Counted from the first letter of the stretch, positions 21,705 to 32,250 are shown. The stretch is 64,000 nt of DNA from Sabethes cyaneus (GCF_943734655.1 NC_071355.1:57349449-57413448); one strand, 5' to 3'. Notes: generated by a model not told the origin, from the letters alone. Translations and numbers: made by a program.

Positions 21705-22849
21705 GCCAACGTCTTCTTCAAATAATAATTTGAATTCAACAGCTATGAAACTCTACGGAGTGCCAAGATTATAATAAACACAGTGAGGGACCAAATTTTC
21801 TAAGCTATGAAGCTCCACGGAGCGACTTCTCTAAAACAAGTTTCATAACAAGACAGGTCGTTGGTACTAATTGGAGTGAACTGCTTAATTGAGAGTAAAG
21901 AGTTGAAGAGTTAGGCCAGAAGAACTGATCATGAAGGGTTAGAAGGAGCTAGGGTTATGACCTGGAAAAAGTAGTGAAAACACGAAGTGAAGCGAGCCCA
22001 GCATTAGGTACAGTAGTGTATTAGTTCTTCTTTAAGTCTTTTCCCACCACACTCAGATAAGTCAGTTATTTCAACAATTAGTATCAATTCCCAACCTCAC
22101 GTTGGTAGTGATAAAACAAATTTTTTTCAAGCTATGTCTCGCTCACTTAGTTGAGTCGAAACCATTGCACCATGACGCGAAAGCTCTGGTAGCATCAAAA
22201 TACATTTCTCCATTACGAAGGTCTTGCAGATTACTGCGGTCCCCACAAAACCTGTCATCTACTGGGGGCCCTCGATGCTGAAACGCTCGAGAGACTTTGA
22301 ATAATGGAGAAAGGAATGTGCACCTAACAAGGTCAGAAGGAGGTAAATCGTTTAAAATCGGGCTAGACACGCCACCTTGGGTCGCCCACAGACGACAATC
22401 CCGGGGTGTGTGCTAGCTACGAACAAACTTGAAAGTTTTCGGGCGAAACCTAGCCGCCGTTGGATTTCGGATAGAGCGGACTGGGGAAACCGAAACCAGC
22501 AGAGAAACTTCCCTTTTCGGCAGGAGTAATGTTAGTTTGGTACTACTACATCGAGTCTTATGAACTAAGTTAGTACCTGACACTACATATATTTTGTTTG
22601 CCTGCTAAGCTTACTTTTAGTTAGGATTAGTATGGTTTATTAAATTTGTAAATTTTGTAAATATTGTACATATTCATCTAGTTATTTATTTAGTATAGTA
22701 TTATGTACCTGTGTTAGTTAATATTCAATTTATTATTTAATTTATTTAGTTTGCATATTGTGGATTATTTAAAGTTTTTTGGAAGCTAATACATGATTTT
22801 GCTTAATTCTAGTGTTAGTTTTTCGATGCTTAAACCTAGGGTTAATAAA

Positions 22850-22855
22850 TTTATT
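22850..22855 (-). terminator. Candidate AATAAA of the antisense unit
   Basis: AATAAA on the minus strand, 43 bases beyond the stop codon of the predicted antisense gene. The word is common in AT-rich DNA, so it only counts together with the other signals. Confidence 0.35.
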
Positions 22856-22897
22856 TGTTGGGAAATTTATGGTTGGCTAGTTTAGAGGTTGGTAATT

Positions 22898-23299
22898 TTA
22901 TGGATTACTGGCTCCTCGATGTCGCCTCTGCAGCCCCCTTCCAAACTTCGTGGTCCGGTTGCTCTGAAAAAAATAAATAAATAGGCATTAGTTTCTGCTC
23001 ACTCTCTTACCTGGTAATTGGAAGCCAACTTTCCTTTCCGTTCAATGCCGAATCCATCCACATCTTCATCATCTGCTCCATTTGCTGCAAAAAAAAACTG
23101 CCGGTCAGTCTTCCAGTCATCCGTCGCCGTGGCCACCGGGGTGGGGATAGCTAGAGAATCGCTCGTTGAGATGGTAGATCCTTTCACAATATCACTGAGA
23201 ATGTGTAGAAGGGATAAGTCACCTTCCGCAGAGGAATTTTCCTGTATTTCAAAATACTTTACCTGTTTTCCACAAATTTTTCCACAGAGCACAAAACAT
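22898..23299 (-). CDS. Predicted antisense three-exon gene inside the LTR element
   Basis: Exons on the minus strand: 23263-23299 (ATG), 23011-23084 and 22898-22963 (TAA). Intron 1 (178 nt) has donor ACAG/GTAAAGT and an acceptor with nine T then GCAG. Intron 2 (47 nt, short for an insect) has donor CAG/GTAAGAG, a CTAAT branch-like word and a T-rich tract ending TTTTTTTCAG. The spliced frame stays open for 58 codons across both junctions. The middle is acidic (ADDEDVDGFG) and the end is basic (GRGLQRRHRG). No known domain recognised. It could be a captured host gene start, an accessory gene of the element, or chance. The ATG context is weak. Confidence 0.4.
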
Positions 23300-23381
23300 C
23301 ACAACCAGCACTGTTTACTTTTCGTTTGACATTTATTTCGTTGCTGTTCGCGAGTAGATATGTGTGCGTAAATCAGACGGA

Positions 23382-23391
23382 GCTTTTATAG
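23382..23391 (-). promoter_or_regulatory. TATA box for the antisense unit
   Basis: CTATAAAAGC on the minus strand, a near-consensus TATA box about 90 bases upstream of the predicted antisense ATG. This leaves room for a leader of about 60 bases. No clear initiator (TCAGT) is seen at the expected position. Confidence 0.45.
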
Positions 23392-24119
23392 CAAGCTATA
23401 GGGTGGTTCACGATTTCGTTTGTTTCGTGGAAATCGAATGTTTTCGATGTTAGAAACAAAACGTAAATTGTTAATTTATGTTTTGAGTTAGGTCATGTTT
23501 CACGTTGTCGGAATAGGTCCGGCGTTGAAACATTGATGCTAGTATGTTGGGAATTTATACGAATTACGTTGGCAGGTTTCTCAGTGGCCAATTATTTGGT
23601 AAAGAGTTACTGCTGGGGAAGTTAATGTGGGAGGTTGCGTTTTGCTAATAGAAGATATTTGTTCAGAAGTATTCTGAGGTATTCTTCGAAAGCAAAGCTG
23701 ATGGTGTACTATTCTGGGAGACCTTTTCAACATAGGTGTTGGAGTAGTCCTTGGAATGTATATGCTAATTCGTTGTAATTATGGGGAATATGTATGGGCG
23801 CTGTAGGTGGCAGATTTCTCGTTGGTCGATGTGTATCGACGCCGGAGTTACTGCCTGGGTTTTCGAGTTGGGGGAAAAGTTGTACTGGGGTTTGGCTCGA
23901 TCGAGAGCGGATATGTAGAAATTGAAGTGTTGGTGTATGAACCGCGGCACAGTAACGAAGAAATGTCTTACGATCAAGCGATATAATTTTTTTTGGTGAA
24001 CCTTAGTCATTTGTAAAATTTGTAAATAGTAGCTTAAGTTTAATTGCGTTTGTAAATAATTTAGTTTAAAGTTTCCGCTAGTTTATAGTATTTAGTTTTT
24101 GGTTCTGTACGGTTTGAAG

Positions 24120-24160
24120 TTACGAAAATTTGATTGTATTCTACAATCAAATTTTCGTAA
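24120..24160. repeat. Perfect 19-bp hairpin just before the 3' LTR
   Basis: 24120-24138 and 24142-24160 are exactly complementary with a TTC loop (arm TTACGAAAATTTGATTGTA). It ends 17 bases before the 3' LTR. The remaining bases (ACAGACCGGGGTGTTATG) are where a polypurine tract is expected, but only the short CCGGGG-containing run is purine-biased on one side. No strong tract is visible. Confidence 0.85.
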
Positions 24161-24177
24161 AACAGACCGGGGTGTTA

Positions 24178-25872
24178 TGTAGCAATCAGGTTGATTAGAT
24201 TGGCCCTTTGCTGTATCTTCGTTAAGTTAGCAAATAAAGCATGGTATACTAGAAATTATGGTTAGTTGGTTACGCGTATGTATTGGTTCCTTGCATACAA
24301 GTTAGCCGAGTTTTCCAATTTTACTCTTTCTTAGAGCCTCTCATTCGCGATTCGCTAGATGGAATCTCTAAGCACGAAGGTTGCCGGCAGATTCTTCTTC
24401 TAGAAGAGTTCAATAAACTCTAGGGATGAAATAGTTAGATGCATGCAACTAAAGATAAAAAGAGATGTTTGATCGGATTTGTATGATCGCAGAAATTCGC
24501 TATAGAATATTCGTTTTCCAACCAAATCTCGTTTGTTCTGAGGAGTTTCCCAATTTCGCTTCGATCATTTTAAACTGATCAGTGAACGAAATCGGAGTGT
24601 GTGTCTTGTGTTGTTTCGTGTTAGAAAAGGTTTGTGTCTTAGAGTGAGACACTTAGGATTAGTTAAATTTACTAAGTGTTATTTCATTAATAGGGAATAG
24701 ATAGCGCAGTTAGGAGAAGTTCTTGCGTGGAGTCTTTGCTAGCCAGTGTGGTGGAAACAAAAGGTAAAGTGAATAGTTGCTTTTAGGGAATTTGGCTAAT
24801 ACCGTCGAACAGCCGTTCGACGGCTTTTTGTGTTCCATTTTCAAGCTCATTCAAGCGCTTGGCGAAAGCTACGGACCACACCGCCAGCAAAGCACATCCC
24901 CCCTCCTACCGCACACTTCACGAACGGCTGGTTATAGCACCGCTTCCAGCCGCCGGATTTCGGATCACGCCGCTTAGGAAAGCCGCTGATCAGCCTGGTC
25001 GGCTTATGCTGCTGAGCGTTTAGGACGCCATTTTGTGATACGCCAATTTGCAGCTGCCGAACCAGGGTTTATGCGCTTGATGTCCATCGCGCAACATTTT
25101 GCTGCTTGGTAACATCGTTGGATGGAGTAAATTATGAACGGCCGCCGTAAGTAAAGATCTAAACCCTGCGCAGGTGATATAAACGAAAGTTAAGCCAATT
25201 CCCAAACCCGAAAGAAGCTTTAGGGCAGATTCCACCCACGCAATAGAGAAGACAAATCACACCAAATCAATAGTTTTTTGATTTTCACCGAAAAGAATCA
25301 ACAAGTTCTAATAATAATAGCAATAGAGAAGAGTAGAATGGCTCAAAAAACCTAGGTGTAGTTAAATATTTGTAAAAGTTTAGAATAAAATGTTCAATCC
25401 AGTTTGCGTTTCCCTAAGTTAAAGTCTTTATGGAGTGTCATTTGGTGTAATTTAGGTATTCCGAAGGTGTCTCACGAATCGCGTAAATTTTAGAGTTGTG
25501 TTTGGTACTCCAAGTGGACTGCTTGGTAATACAGTCCCCGCACTCCGATTTCCTACATTGGCCAGTAATCTGGTTGTTCAGAGTTGGGCCAGTGAGGAAA
25601 AAGGTACGAGTCGGTGTGTGGATTGAGGATTTCGGATAGCGAGTTTCTGTGGTTAGGCTTTTTGAAAACGCGTAGAGTGAGCACCTTTGGTTGCATGCGT
25701 CCGCCTTTTTGTCCCCTTAGTTGTTGAACTGACCCGCCCTGAGGCGGAGTTTCTGGCCGGGCAAGCCTTCACTTGGCAAGTGGCCCTCTAACGAGGTGGC
25801 GCTTAAGTCACTTGCCTAGAGATTCTGGGGAACGGATCGCGGACTGAGTTGGTCGTACTTCGGCAGGCTACA
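24178..25872 (+). repeat. 3' LTR (1695 bp) with an 80-bp insertion
   Basis: Same ends as the 5' LTR. It carries an extra 80 bases around 25253-25332: a 67-bp insert bracketed by GCAATAGAGAAGA at 25240-25252 and 25320-25332. That sequence is present once in the 5' LTR. The remaining sequence is nearly identical to the 5' LTR. Confidence 0.95.
25253..25319. mobile_element. 67-bp insert with 13-bp target duplication
   Basis: Present only in the 3' LTR. It ends in TAATAATAATA directly before the second copy of the 13-bp duplication, as in short 5'-truncated retroposed copies with a (TAA)n tail. Source family not recognised. Confidence 0.6.
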
Positions 25873-26035
25873 GAAGTAACTGACAATGCTGTCACGCCAT
25901 TACCCCTCTCGCTTTCCCCAGCTCCCACAGTGTCCGGTGCTTTCGACGCGGTGGGTTGCAGATAAAACACTCGCGACATGCGACCGTCTCGCTCTGAATT
26001 ATCGATAGGAAAGCGACCAGAAAATGACGTTTGAG

Positions 26036-26120
26036 CAATTATGCCAAATGGCCGATCCCTTTTGATTATGCCAATGGATTATTTCGAATGGTGTTATGCC
26101 AAACAACATTATGCCAAACG
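26036..26120 (-). repeat. TTTGGCATAA-type arm, right
   Basis: Four copies of the complement of TTTGGCATAA within 85 bases, inverted relative to 13433-13555. Its outer border CGGGACCGCC (minus strand) resembles the outer border of the left arm. 25877-26035 between the LTR and this arm is unassigned. Confidence 0.55.
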
Positions 26121-28674
26121 GGCGGTCCCGTGTGGAAATAGTGCTTTTAGTTGCAAAAGTTTGTTATTTCTGGTAGGTGAGCTTCTCGATTAACTGATAA
26201 TTTTTGAAGCAATGAGATCATGGGAACGTGTACTTTGAAGATAACACTACAATACTAGATCGTTCATTTAATTTTACAAATCAGAAAGATATATCTAATG
26301 TTATTTTATTGCAGCTTTTTCAATCTTTCAATATGTTTAACAATCTAACTGGAATCATTTAGGATCACATATTTTATATCTAGATGATATAAGTATTAAA
26401 AAAAAGTTCCCACTCGTTACTGCAAACCTGTGCATTACCATGAGAGGTTACCTTTCTTATCCCGAAAGTCACTTGGGCAAACATCCCACCCATGTAGTTT
26501 CCGTATCCCACTTCTGACCGACCGGTATAGCTGATGCAATCGTTTCTATTAGCCAAGACAAATTAATATTGACAGATTAAATATCCCTCGCGCCCTAGTA
26601 ACATCCCCGAGTCACCAATCCCGCCGACAGTCGTCTTCCTGTTCGAAACTACCGGAACAAGAGCCAAACAAGCACATTTTTCTTCTTCGCTCCGTTCACT
26701 GCTGCTTACGTACGAACGTACACTTGCTTCCGACGACGGTATACCTACATCCAGCGAGCGAGCGGTAGAGCCTTCCAGCACAAACCGGACCACAAGAAAA
26801 GTCAGCGAATCGGGTAAAGGGCCGACCCGCAACAAGCAGAAATCGTTTCTGTGGTTTCCCTGACTAATCCTTATTACATCATGACGCACGGAAAACGGCC
26901 TTCGCTGACTAAAATTGTACAGCGAAAGGAGCTCTGCTACCGTTCCACGGTGAAGCGAAATTCATGAAAGCTTAGGTACGCCTCTGTGGAAAATGTTTTC
27001 CACAGGTAGGTCAAAATCCAAGCGTAATGAAATTTAAAGTCTAGAATACTGTAGAATATTATCTGAAATTTTAAAGGAACACTTCAAAACCTACTAATTT
27101 AATTATTCTCTACGGGACTAGCATTGTTAAATTAAATCTTCACGATTGAGTAATAAAAATCAATGTTTAAATCACATAGAATGTACTGGTAAACTGGCGA
27201 TTTATGGAAGAGCACGCAGCAATTCTATCGCACTGTGCCCCATCTGGACGACCGGCGTTCCGTGTAGGGCTTGCGGTCGAACTTTATTTCACCATCAATA
27301 TTCTACCAGAATTCCTGCGAAATGCTCCGGGGGCGATATCCACCGACCGGCGAGTGAGTGGTTACTATAAGAGCATCCATTTTCCTGTCATCGGGATTCG
27401 AGGTCTTTCGGTCGCTACGCAAGCAATCACTAGCGACAAAAAACTGTATCGAATTGATGGTTTTGCGGTAAGGGTGAAAAAAAAACGATGTTTTATTGAT
27501 TTTTCACGTTTGCTCAGGATAATCTTCGAGAAGATTAATTCGACCACTCCAGCAGTGGAGCATTTACCGGTACCGAATATCGGTAAGCCGTACGGCGTAC
27601 CGTCAAAGAAAATTGGACATGGATGTCAAAAGGACATATTTATCTAAGGTAGACGACGTATTCCACTTGTCTAGGCGGAAACAAACAGAACCGAATGCTC
27701 TTGTGGTAGATTGTCAATCTAACGATGTGTCAATAGTAAACCAGCTGTGTTTGATACTTGTTGTGTTGGCAATAAACTAATACTCAGAATGATGATGCGT
27801 CAACGTTTTGGAAACAAGTGTTTGCTTCCGTAGAATTTAAAATAAAGGTAATCAAAATTTGAACCAAACATAAACATTGGTACCACTTTTTACATATTTA
27901 CATGTATTTCCCTGCATGGTTGTTTCACAATTTGCAAAACATTCTGGAATTATTATTAGGAGAAGCTCTAACTTTAATGGTAACGTCATGCCAACCACCC
28001 CCGAAAGGCAACAACCACTGCACTGCTGCATCTCATTCTTTATAATCAATAAACGAATAAAATTTTAATTGATTTTCCATCACGTGCCAATCCCCGTCCG
28101 ATCCCACCCGGAAAGATCCCCAAAATGGATGGGTTTATGTGCGGTTTGTCCCCAGCATCCGAACAAACCAGTGCACTGTGCAGCGTTGGTACATGCACCA
28201 TTACTATGCACACAGCCACACAAACGCATACACATACATACACCAGCGAATATTGCATCGAACTGGACGGGCCGAGTCAAGGCTCAACGCTTCACTGGTT
28301 CGCGTGGCGGTTGGCTCACGTGGTCTGATGTTTTCCATCCTCGGTGCGATTTGAAGCGTAACATTTAATGTAGGATACGATACACGGAGTGCAACTGCAG
28401 TTTACGGCCAACACTGAAACTCAAAATGCGGGAAAGTTTGGGATATGTACGGGTTTTGGTAGCGATATTTTCATGCAGGTAATTATTTAAAAAATTAATA
28501 ATTCATAATTTAGTTATTTTGGCTGAGCTAAACATTCATATTTTAAAAATTGTGAAGCCTACATCGTGAAGTAAAAACGGTGTTCGCAGAGGAAGGTTAA
28601 CTTATCCGTATTTGTATTTTTCCGGAAGCGAAATGCTTTCTGCTTTTATAATATGATTTATAAAGGTTAAGAAC
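26121..28674. other. No recognisable gene
   Basis: Open frames of 60-147 codons exist (26563-26889 minus; 27204-27647 plus), but none shows a domain, signal peptide or consistent codon bias. 28190-28245 is CA-rich (ACACAGCCACACAAACGC). It may contain intergenic host sequence or unrecognised repeats. Confidence 0.4.
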
Positions 28675-28777
28675 GAAAGATTTCGGACGCGAAAATAAGG
28701 CATAAGCCTAGGAAACCGTCCATGTGCTGCTACTCCGTTATTGACCATGACCGATGAAAGATTTCGGATGCGAAAAT
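28675..28777. mobile_element. Truncated SINE-like insert between 22-bp direct repeats
   Basis: GAAAGATTTCGGACGCGAAA-type repeats at 28675-28696 and 28756-28777 differ at one base. The 59 bases between contain AAGCCTAGG and CTCCGTTATTGACC, which resemble the 3' end of the SINE at 14072-14278 (AAGCCTAGG, TTCCGTTATCGACC). It fits a 5'-truncated SINE with a long target duplication. Confidence 0.45.
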
Positions 28778-29224
28778 CTTGTTAGAGTAGGTTTATGCGG
28801 TTTATTTTATTTTTTAGGTATTTAGTATAAAAGAGTTTTTCTGGCTTCTCATTTTACCCTTTGTTGCGTTTAAGTTTAAGTTCATCACTCGGCCTTAGCT
28901 CCGGGGCTAGTTTCCATATTCCTAAACCCACAATGACGCCATTGTCGTTGTACCACTGCAGTACCTGTTTAGCCCAACTTGGACAATGATATCTTTTTTT
29001 GAAAGAGAGTTAATGGGAAGCACTCAACCCCGCATGTTACTCTAGAAAAGGCAGTAATTTAATTAACTTTTTTTAATAAATTTCCTGCTTCATGGCTCTA
29101 GAAATTATAGAAGTTTTAGTTTTCAGTCTACGACTTGCATTCCATTAGGACCACTGTGCAGCAAAACGGCGACGCAGACATGAAGGGAAACAGTAGAAGA
29201 TTAATTCGTAACACGTAAGTCGGC

Positions 29225-29464
29225 TTAAACCTGGTCGAGCCACCTAGTACGTTGGGCTCTTCTATTCCTGGTGCCGGTGGAGTTCTTGAAGAGAACGGAT
29301 TTCGCTGCACTGTCATCCGGCATCCTTACGACGTGTCCGGCCCACCGTAGCCTGCTAACTTTCGCTAGATGTACGATGGGAGTCTCCCCAAGCAGTGCTT
29401 GTAAGTCGTGATTCAAACGCCTCCGCCACTCTCCGCTTTCAGTTTGTACTCCGCCAAATATCAT
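29225..29464 (-). pseudogene. C-terminal tail of the RTE-like LINE
   Basis: Encodes LNHDLQALLGETPIVHLAKV and LRWAGHVVRMPDDSAAKSV, the conserved region after the RT thumb in this family (WAGHVxRM). Equivalent tails lie at 60256-60540 and about 54830-55150. It overlaps the frame upstream by a few codons through a frameshift. Confidence 0.75.
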
Positions 29465-30472
29465 CCACTTTCCGCTCGAACACGGGAAGGGCGTGTATGT
29501 CCTCCCTGAGCAGCGTCACGGCTTCAAGTCCATAAAGAACTACCAGTCTAATAAGGGTTTTGTACATTGTTAGCTTCGTGCGGAGGCGTATGCTTCCTGA
29601 TCGTAGCGTTTTACGAAGGAAAAAGTAGACCCGATTTCCCGCTTGGATGCGCTGCTGGATCTCCTTACTAGTGTTGTTGTGCGTGGTCTCCAGCGATCCC
29701 AAATACACGAACTCCTCTACCACTTCTAGTTCGTCGCCGTCAACGGTTACCGTCCGTGGGAGACGCGCGTTTGTTTCCTTTGAGCCTCTTCCTTTCATGT
29801 ATTTGGTCTTCGACGCATTTATTTTTAGCCCAATTCTCCTAGATTCTGCTTTCAGTCTGACGTAGATTGCCTCCGCCGTCACAAAGTTCCTGGGTATGAT
29901 ATCGAGGTCATCTGCAAAGCCTAGAAGTTGGCTACCCTTGGTAAAAATCGTGGCTCTCGTTTCGATGCCCGCTCGTCGGATCACCCCTCAAGAGCGATGT
30001 TGAACAGCATGCAGGATAAACTGTCACCTCGTCTCAACCCTCGCCGCGACTCGAAGGGACTCGAGAGTATCCCAGAGATGCGTACGAAGCACATCACTCG
30101 ATCCAATGTAGCTCTGATCAGTCGCGTCAGTTTGCCCGGAAAACCGTGTTCGTGCATTATCTGCCTTAGCTTGTCTCGATCGACTGTATCGTATGCTGCT
30201 TTGAATTCAATAAAGATTTGATGCGTGGGCACGTTGTACTCCCGACATTTCTGCAATATCTGTCGGATAGTAAAAATTCGGTCCGTAGTTGCGCGAGCCC
30301 CCGTGAAACCCGCCTGATAATTCCCTACGAAACCTTGTGCTATCGGTGACAGCCGGCGTAACAGGATCTGGGAGAGTACCTTGTAGGCGGGGTTTACCAG
30401 CGTAGTACCGCGATAGTTGCAGCAGTCTAGCCGATCACCCTTTTTGTAGATGGGACAAACCACTCCTTCCAT
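29439..30472 (-). pseudogene. RTE-like reverse transcriptase domain
   Basis: Two frames (29981-30472 then 29439-29984). Blocks in order: YKKGDRLDCCNYRGTTLVN, QAGFTGARATTDRIF, motif A reading FIEFKAAYDTVDR, motif B reading RRGLRRGDSLSCMLFN, motif C LLGFADDLDIIPRN, and thumb LEVVEEFVYLGSL. Motif A has Glu in place of the catalytic Asp found in the copies at 3684-4133 and 11117. A frameshift near 29984 separates B from C. Non-functional. Confidence 0.85.
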
Positions 30473-30551
30473 ACATTCCTCCAGTTGCTTTTCCTCCTCC
30501 CAAATACTCGAAATAACCCAGTGAGCCTTTGCTAGCGTTTCTCCGCCTTAT

Positions 30552-31055
30552 TTATAAAGCTTTTTTATTGGTCTTCAGCAGTCCGATTTCTCGTTTGACT
30601 TCTTGGAGATCAGGTGCTAGGACATTACTATCTTCCATGGGCGCTCCTAGGTTAATTTCCGTTCCGCCTCCTGCTGCGACTTCGCCATTGAGATGTTCAT
30701 CGAAGAACTGTTTCCATCTGTCGACCACCTCGCACTCGTTTGTGATTAGATTCCCTCCCCTGTCCCTACACATGTCAGGTTTCGGTGTGTAGCCCTTCTG
30801 AGTTTGGTTCACCTTCTCATAAAACATACGCGTGTCATTAGCTCAGAATAGTTGTTCTAATTTTTCACGATCTCTGTCCTCCTTTTGGCGCTTCTTCCTC
30901 TTCAGGATTGTGGTCAACTGATTCCTAGCTCGTCGGTATTTGGCCAGGTTCTCTCTAGTGGCAATACTTAGATAATTTTTCCAAGCAGATTTTCCTCTCC
31001 ACCGCTTGTTGGCATTCCCCATCAAACCAATTATTTTGTGTACTCCGAGGTTCAA
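30552..31055 (-). pseudogene. Linker between endonuclease and RT (second half)
   Basis: Two frames. 30843-31055 is basic (YRRARNQLTTILKRKKR), typical of the region before the RT. 30552-30827 contains CRDRGGNLITNECEVVDRW and FDEHLNG, the conserved block where the element specifies 'regenerated' RT N-terminus (compare RxGxLLTDxxEVxxRWxxYFxxLLN in related LINEs). A stop at 30840 separates them. Confidence 0.7.
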
Positions 31056-31460
31056 TACCTACCCAAGCAACCAAAAGATCGGATTTCACTTAAGGAACGA
31101 ACTCGGAAGTTCACATTTGGTTCAAATTTAGTTCCGTAGGACTTTCTTGCTGAACGACATGATACTACATTTCCAAACCGAACTTGATTCCTAATAAAGT
31201 ACCGTTAATATTTGTAGCAACTTAAAAGTTAATCATGCGACTTGAAAGTCCAACAAGCGACTTGAAACTTCAACATGCGACCTGAAAATTCAATATGCGA
31301 CTTGAAAGTTTGACATGCGATTTGAAAGTTTGAAATTGAAGCGAAACTTTGACGCAGAAACTGAAACGGCGTTTTGATTGAATAGTAAAATTTATACTCC
31401 GGTATTAAAACAAAAAATGGATTTTTCTAAAACAATAAAAAGAAATGGTTTGTTCTATAC

Positions 31461-31841
31461 CTGCGGTAAAGCGAGTGGTGGTTGCATTGGTATGGGTTGT
31501 GGCTGCAACGGTGCGGCGGTTGGTCGTAGTGGAGCGAGTGGTGGTTCCAGCTTTGCAATTACTGGAGGTAGAGGCAGACCTGCACTATCCAGAACCAGCA
31601 TGTTTTGAAAGCTCACAGGATTCTGGTTAACCTTTTTCTTGCGTTGGCTGTTGGCTGGCCGCGCATCTGATGAGGACTCACCGGAGAGTTCTTCACATAA
31701 GCCCATCGCCTCATCGTAGGACCGGATGCCGTTCCGCTTGATCGTACACTTATATTTTAGCCATGCTTTTTTGGGGTTGATGTTGGCATCCCGAAGCATT
31801 TTTTTCACATCTTGAACTCGCTGTGAATTGGGCCACATCAT
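31461..31841 (-). CDS. Exon-like open frame in the inverted-repeat element
   Basis: 127 codons from tandem ATGs at 31836-31841 to CAG/GTATAG, a usable 5' splice site, at 31461. The frame would stop two codons into the intron. The N-terminal half (MMWPNSQRVQDVKKMLRDAN, then KKAWLKYKCTIKRNGIRSYD) looks like a folded basic domain. The C-terminal half is proline/leucine-rich with alternating PL/PQP. No named family recognised. A MITE ends 30 bases upstream, so the start may have been lost or altered. Confidence 0.4.
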
Positions 31842-31871
31842 AATGTTTCCGGATTTGGAGCTTCGGATCCG

Positions 31872-32250
31872 TCCCAGCTAGCACCAACTCGTATATCAAT
31901 GTACGAAAACTATCGTAAATATCTCCTAACAAACTCGAAATCGTAACTAAAGCTGGAAAAAGTGGGATCAAGTTGATTTTCGGTCGTATATAATGATAAT
32001 GACTGACATACATACGATTTTCAGCACAAAATCGTAGAGTAGTACGGAGCGACTCGAGCTTAATCGGATATTGTCGTATATAAATAGTTATATAGTCGTA
32101 ACGCTCAAAATTAATCGTAATCACGTATATCGCCTCCAAAATAGTACGGATATGCCAATTTTGCGCATGAAATACGATTTATTTAGCATGTATATCTGTA
32201 CGTAATGCTGATTTTTACCTTTTTTATACATACGAAAATGCTAGCTGGGA
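31872..32250. mobile_element. 379-bp MITE with TCCCAGCTAGCA ends
   Basis: TCCCAGCTAGCA at 31872-31883 and its complement at 32239-32250, followed on both sides by TCGTAT-like sequence. Internally it is rich in TCGTATA/TATACGA words. It has no coding frame and no obvious target duplication. Confidence 0.65.

Larger units (their letters stand above)
21705..24119. other. Long untranslated internal region after pol
   Basis: About 2.4 kb without a sense frame longer than 103 codons and without env-like signal peptide, cleavage site or membrane anchor. CTACGGAGTGC and CCACGGAGCGAC near 21750 and 21815 form a short duplication. The minus strand between 22850 and 23391 holds the gene-like unit described separately. 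The rest is AT-rich and unremarkable. Confidence 0.6.
14353..25872 (+). mobile_element. Ty3/gypsy-type LTR retrotransposon, 11.5 kb
   Basis: Two direct LTRs (14353-15967 and 24178-25872) start TGTAG and end CTACA. They are flanked by a 4-bp duplication GAAG (14349-14352 and 25873-25876). Internal order is tRNA-Lys-type primer binding site, gag, -1 frameshift site, pol (protease, RT, RNase H, integrase), a 2.5-kb untranslated part and a hairpin. Domain order with integrase last places it in Ty3/gypsy (Metaviridae). The long LTRs, long gag and paired CWNC/CYIC knuckles suggest an Osvaldo-like lineage, which is inference. No env. A MITE at 20006-20276 breaks pol, so this copy could only move with help in trans. 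Confidence 0.93.

Noticed and set aside
21705..24177. Possible env gene after pol
   Set aside because: No sense frame over about 103 codons, no signal peptide, furin-like site or membrane anchor.
27204..27647. 147-codon plus-strand frame
   Set aside because: No motif, no consistent codon bias, and competing frames on the other strand; not enough to call a gene.
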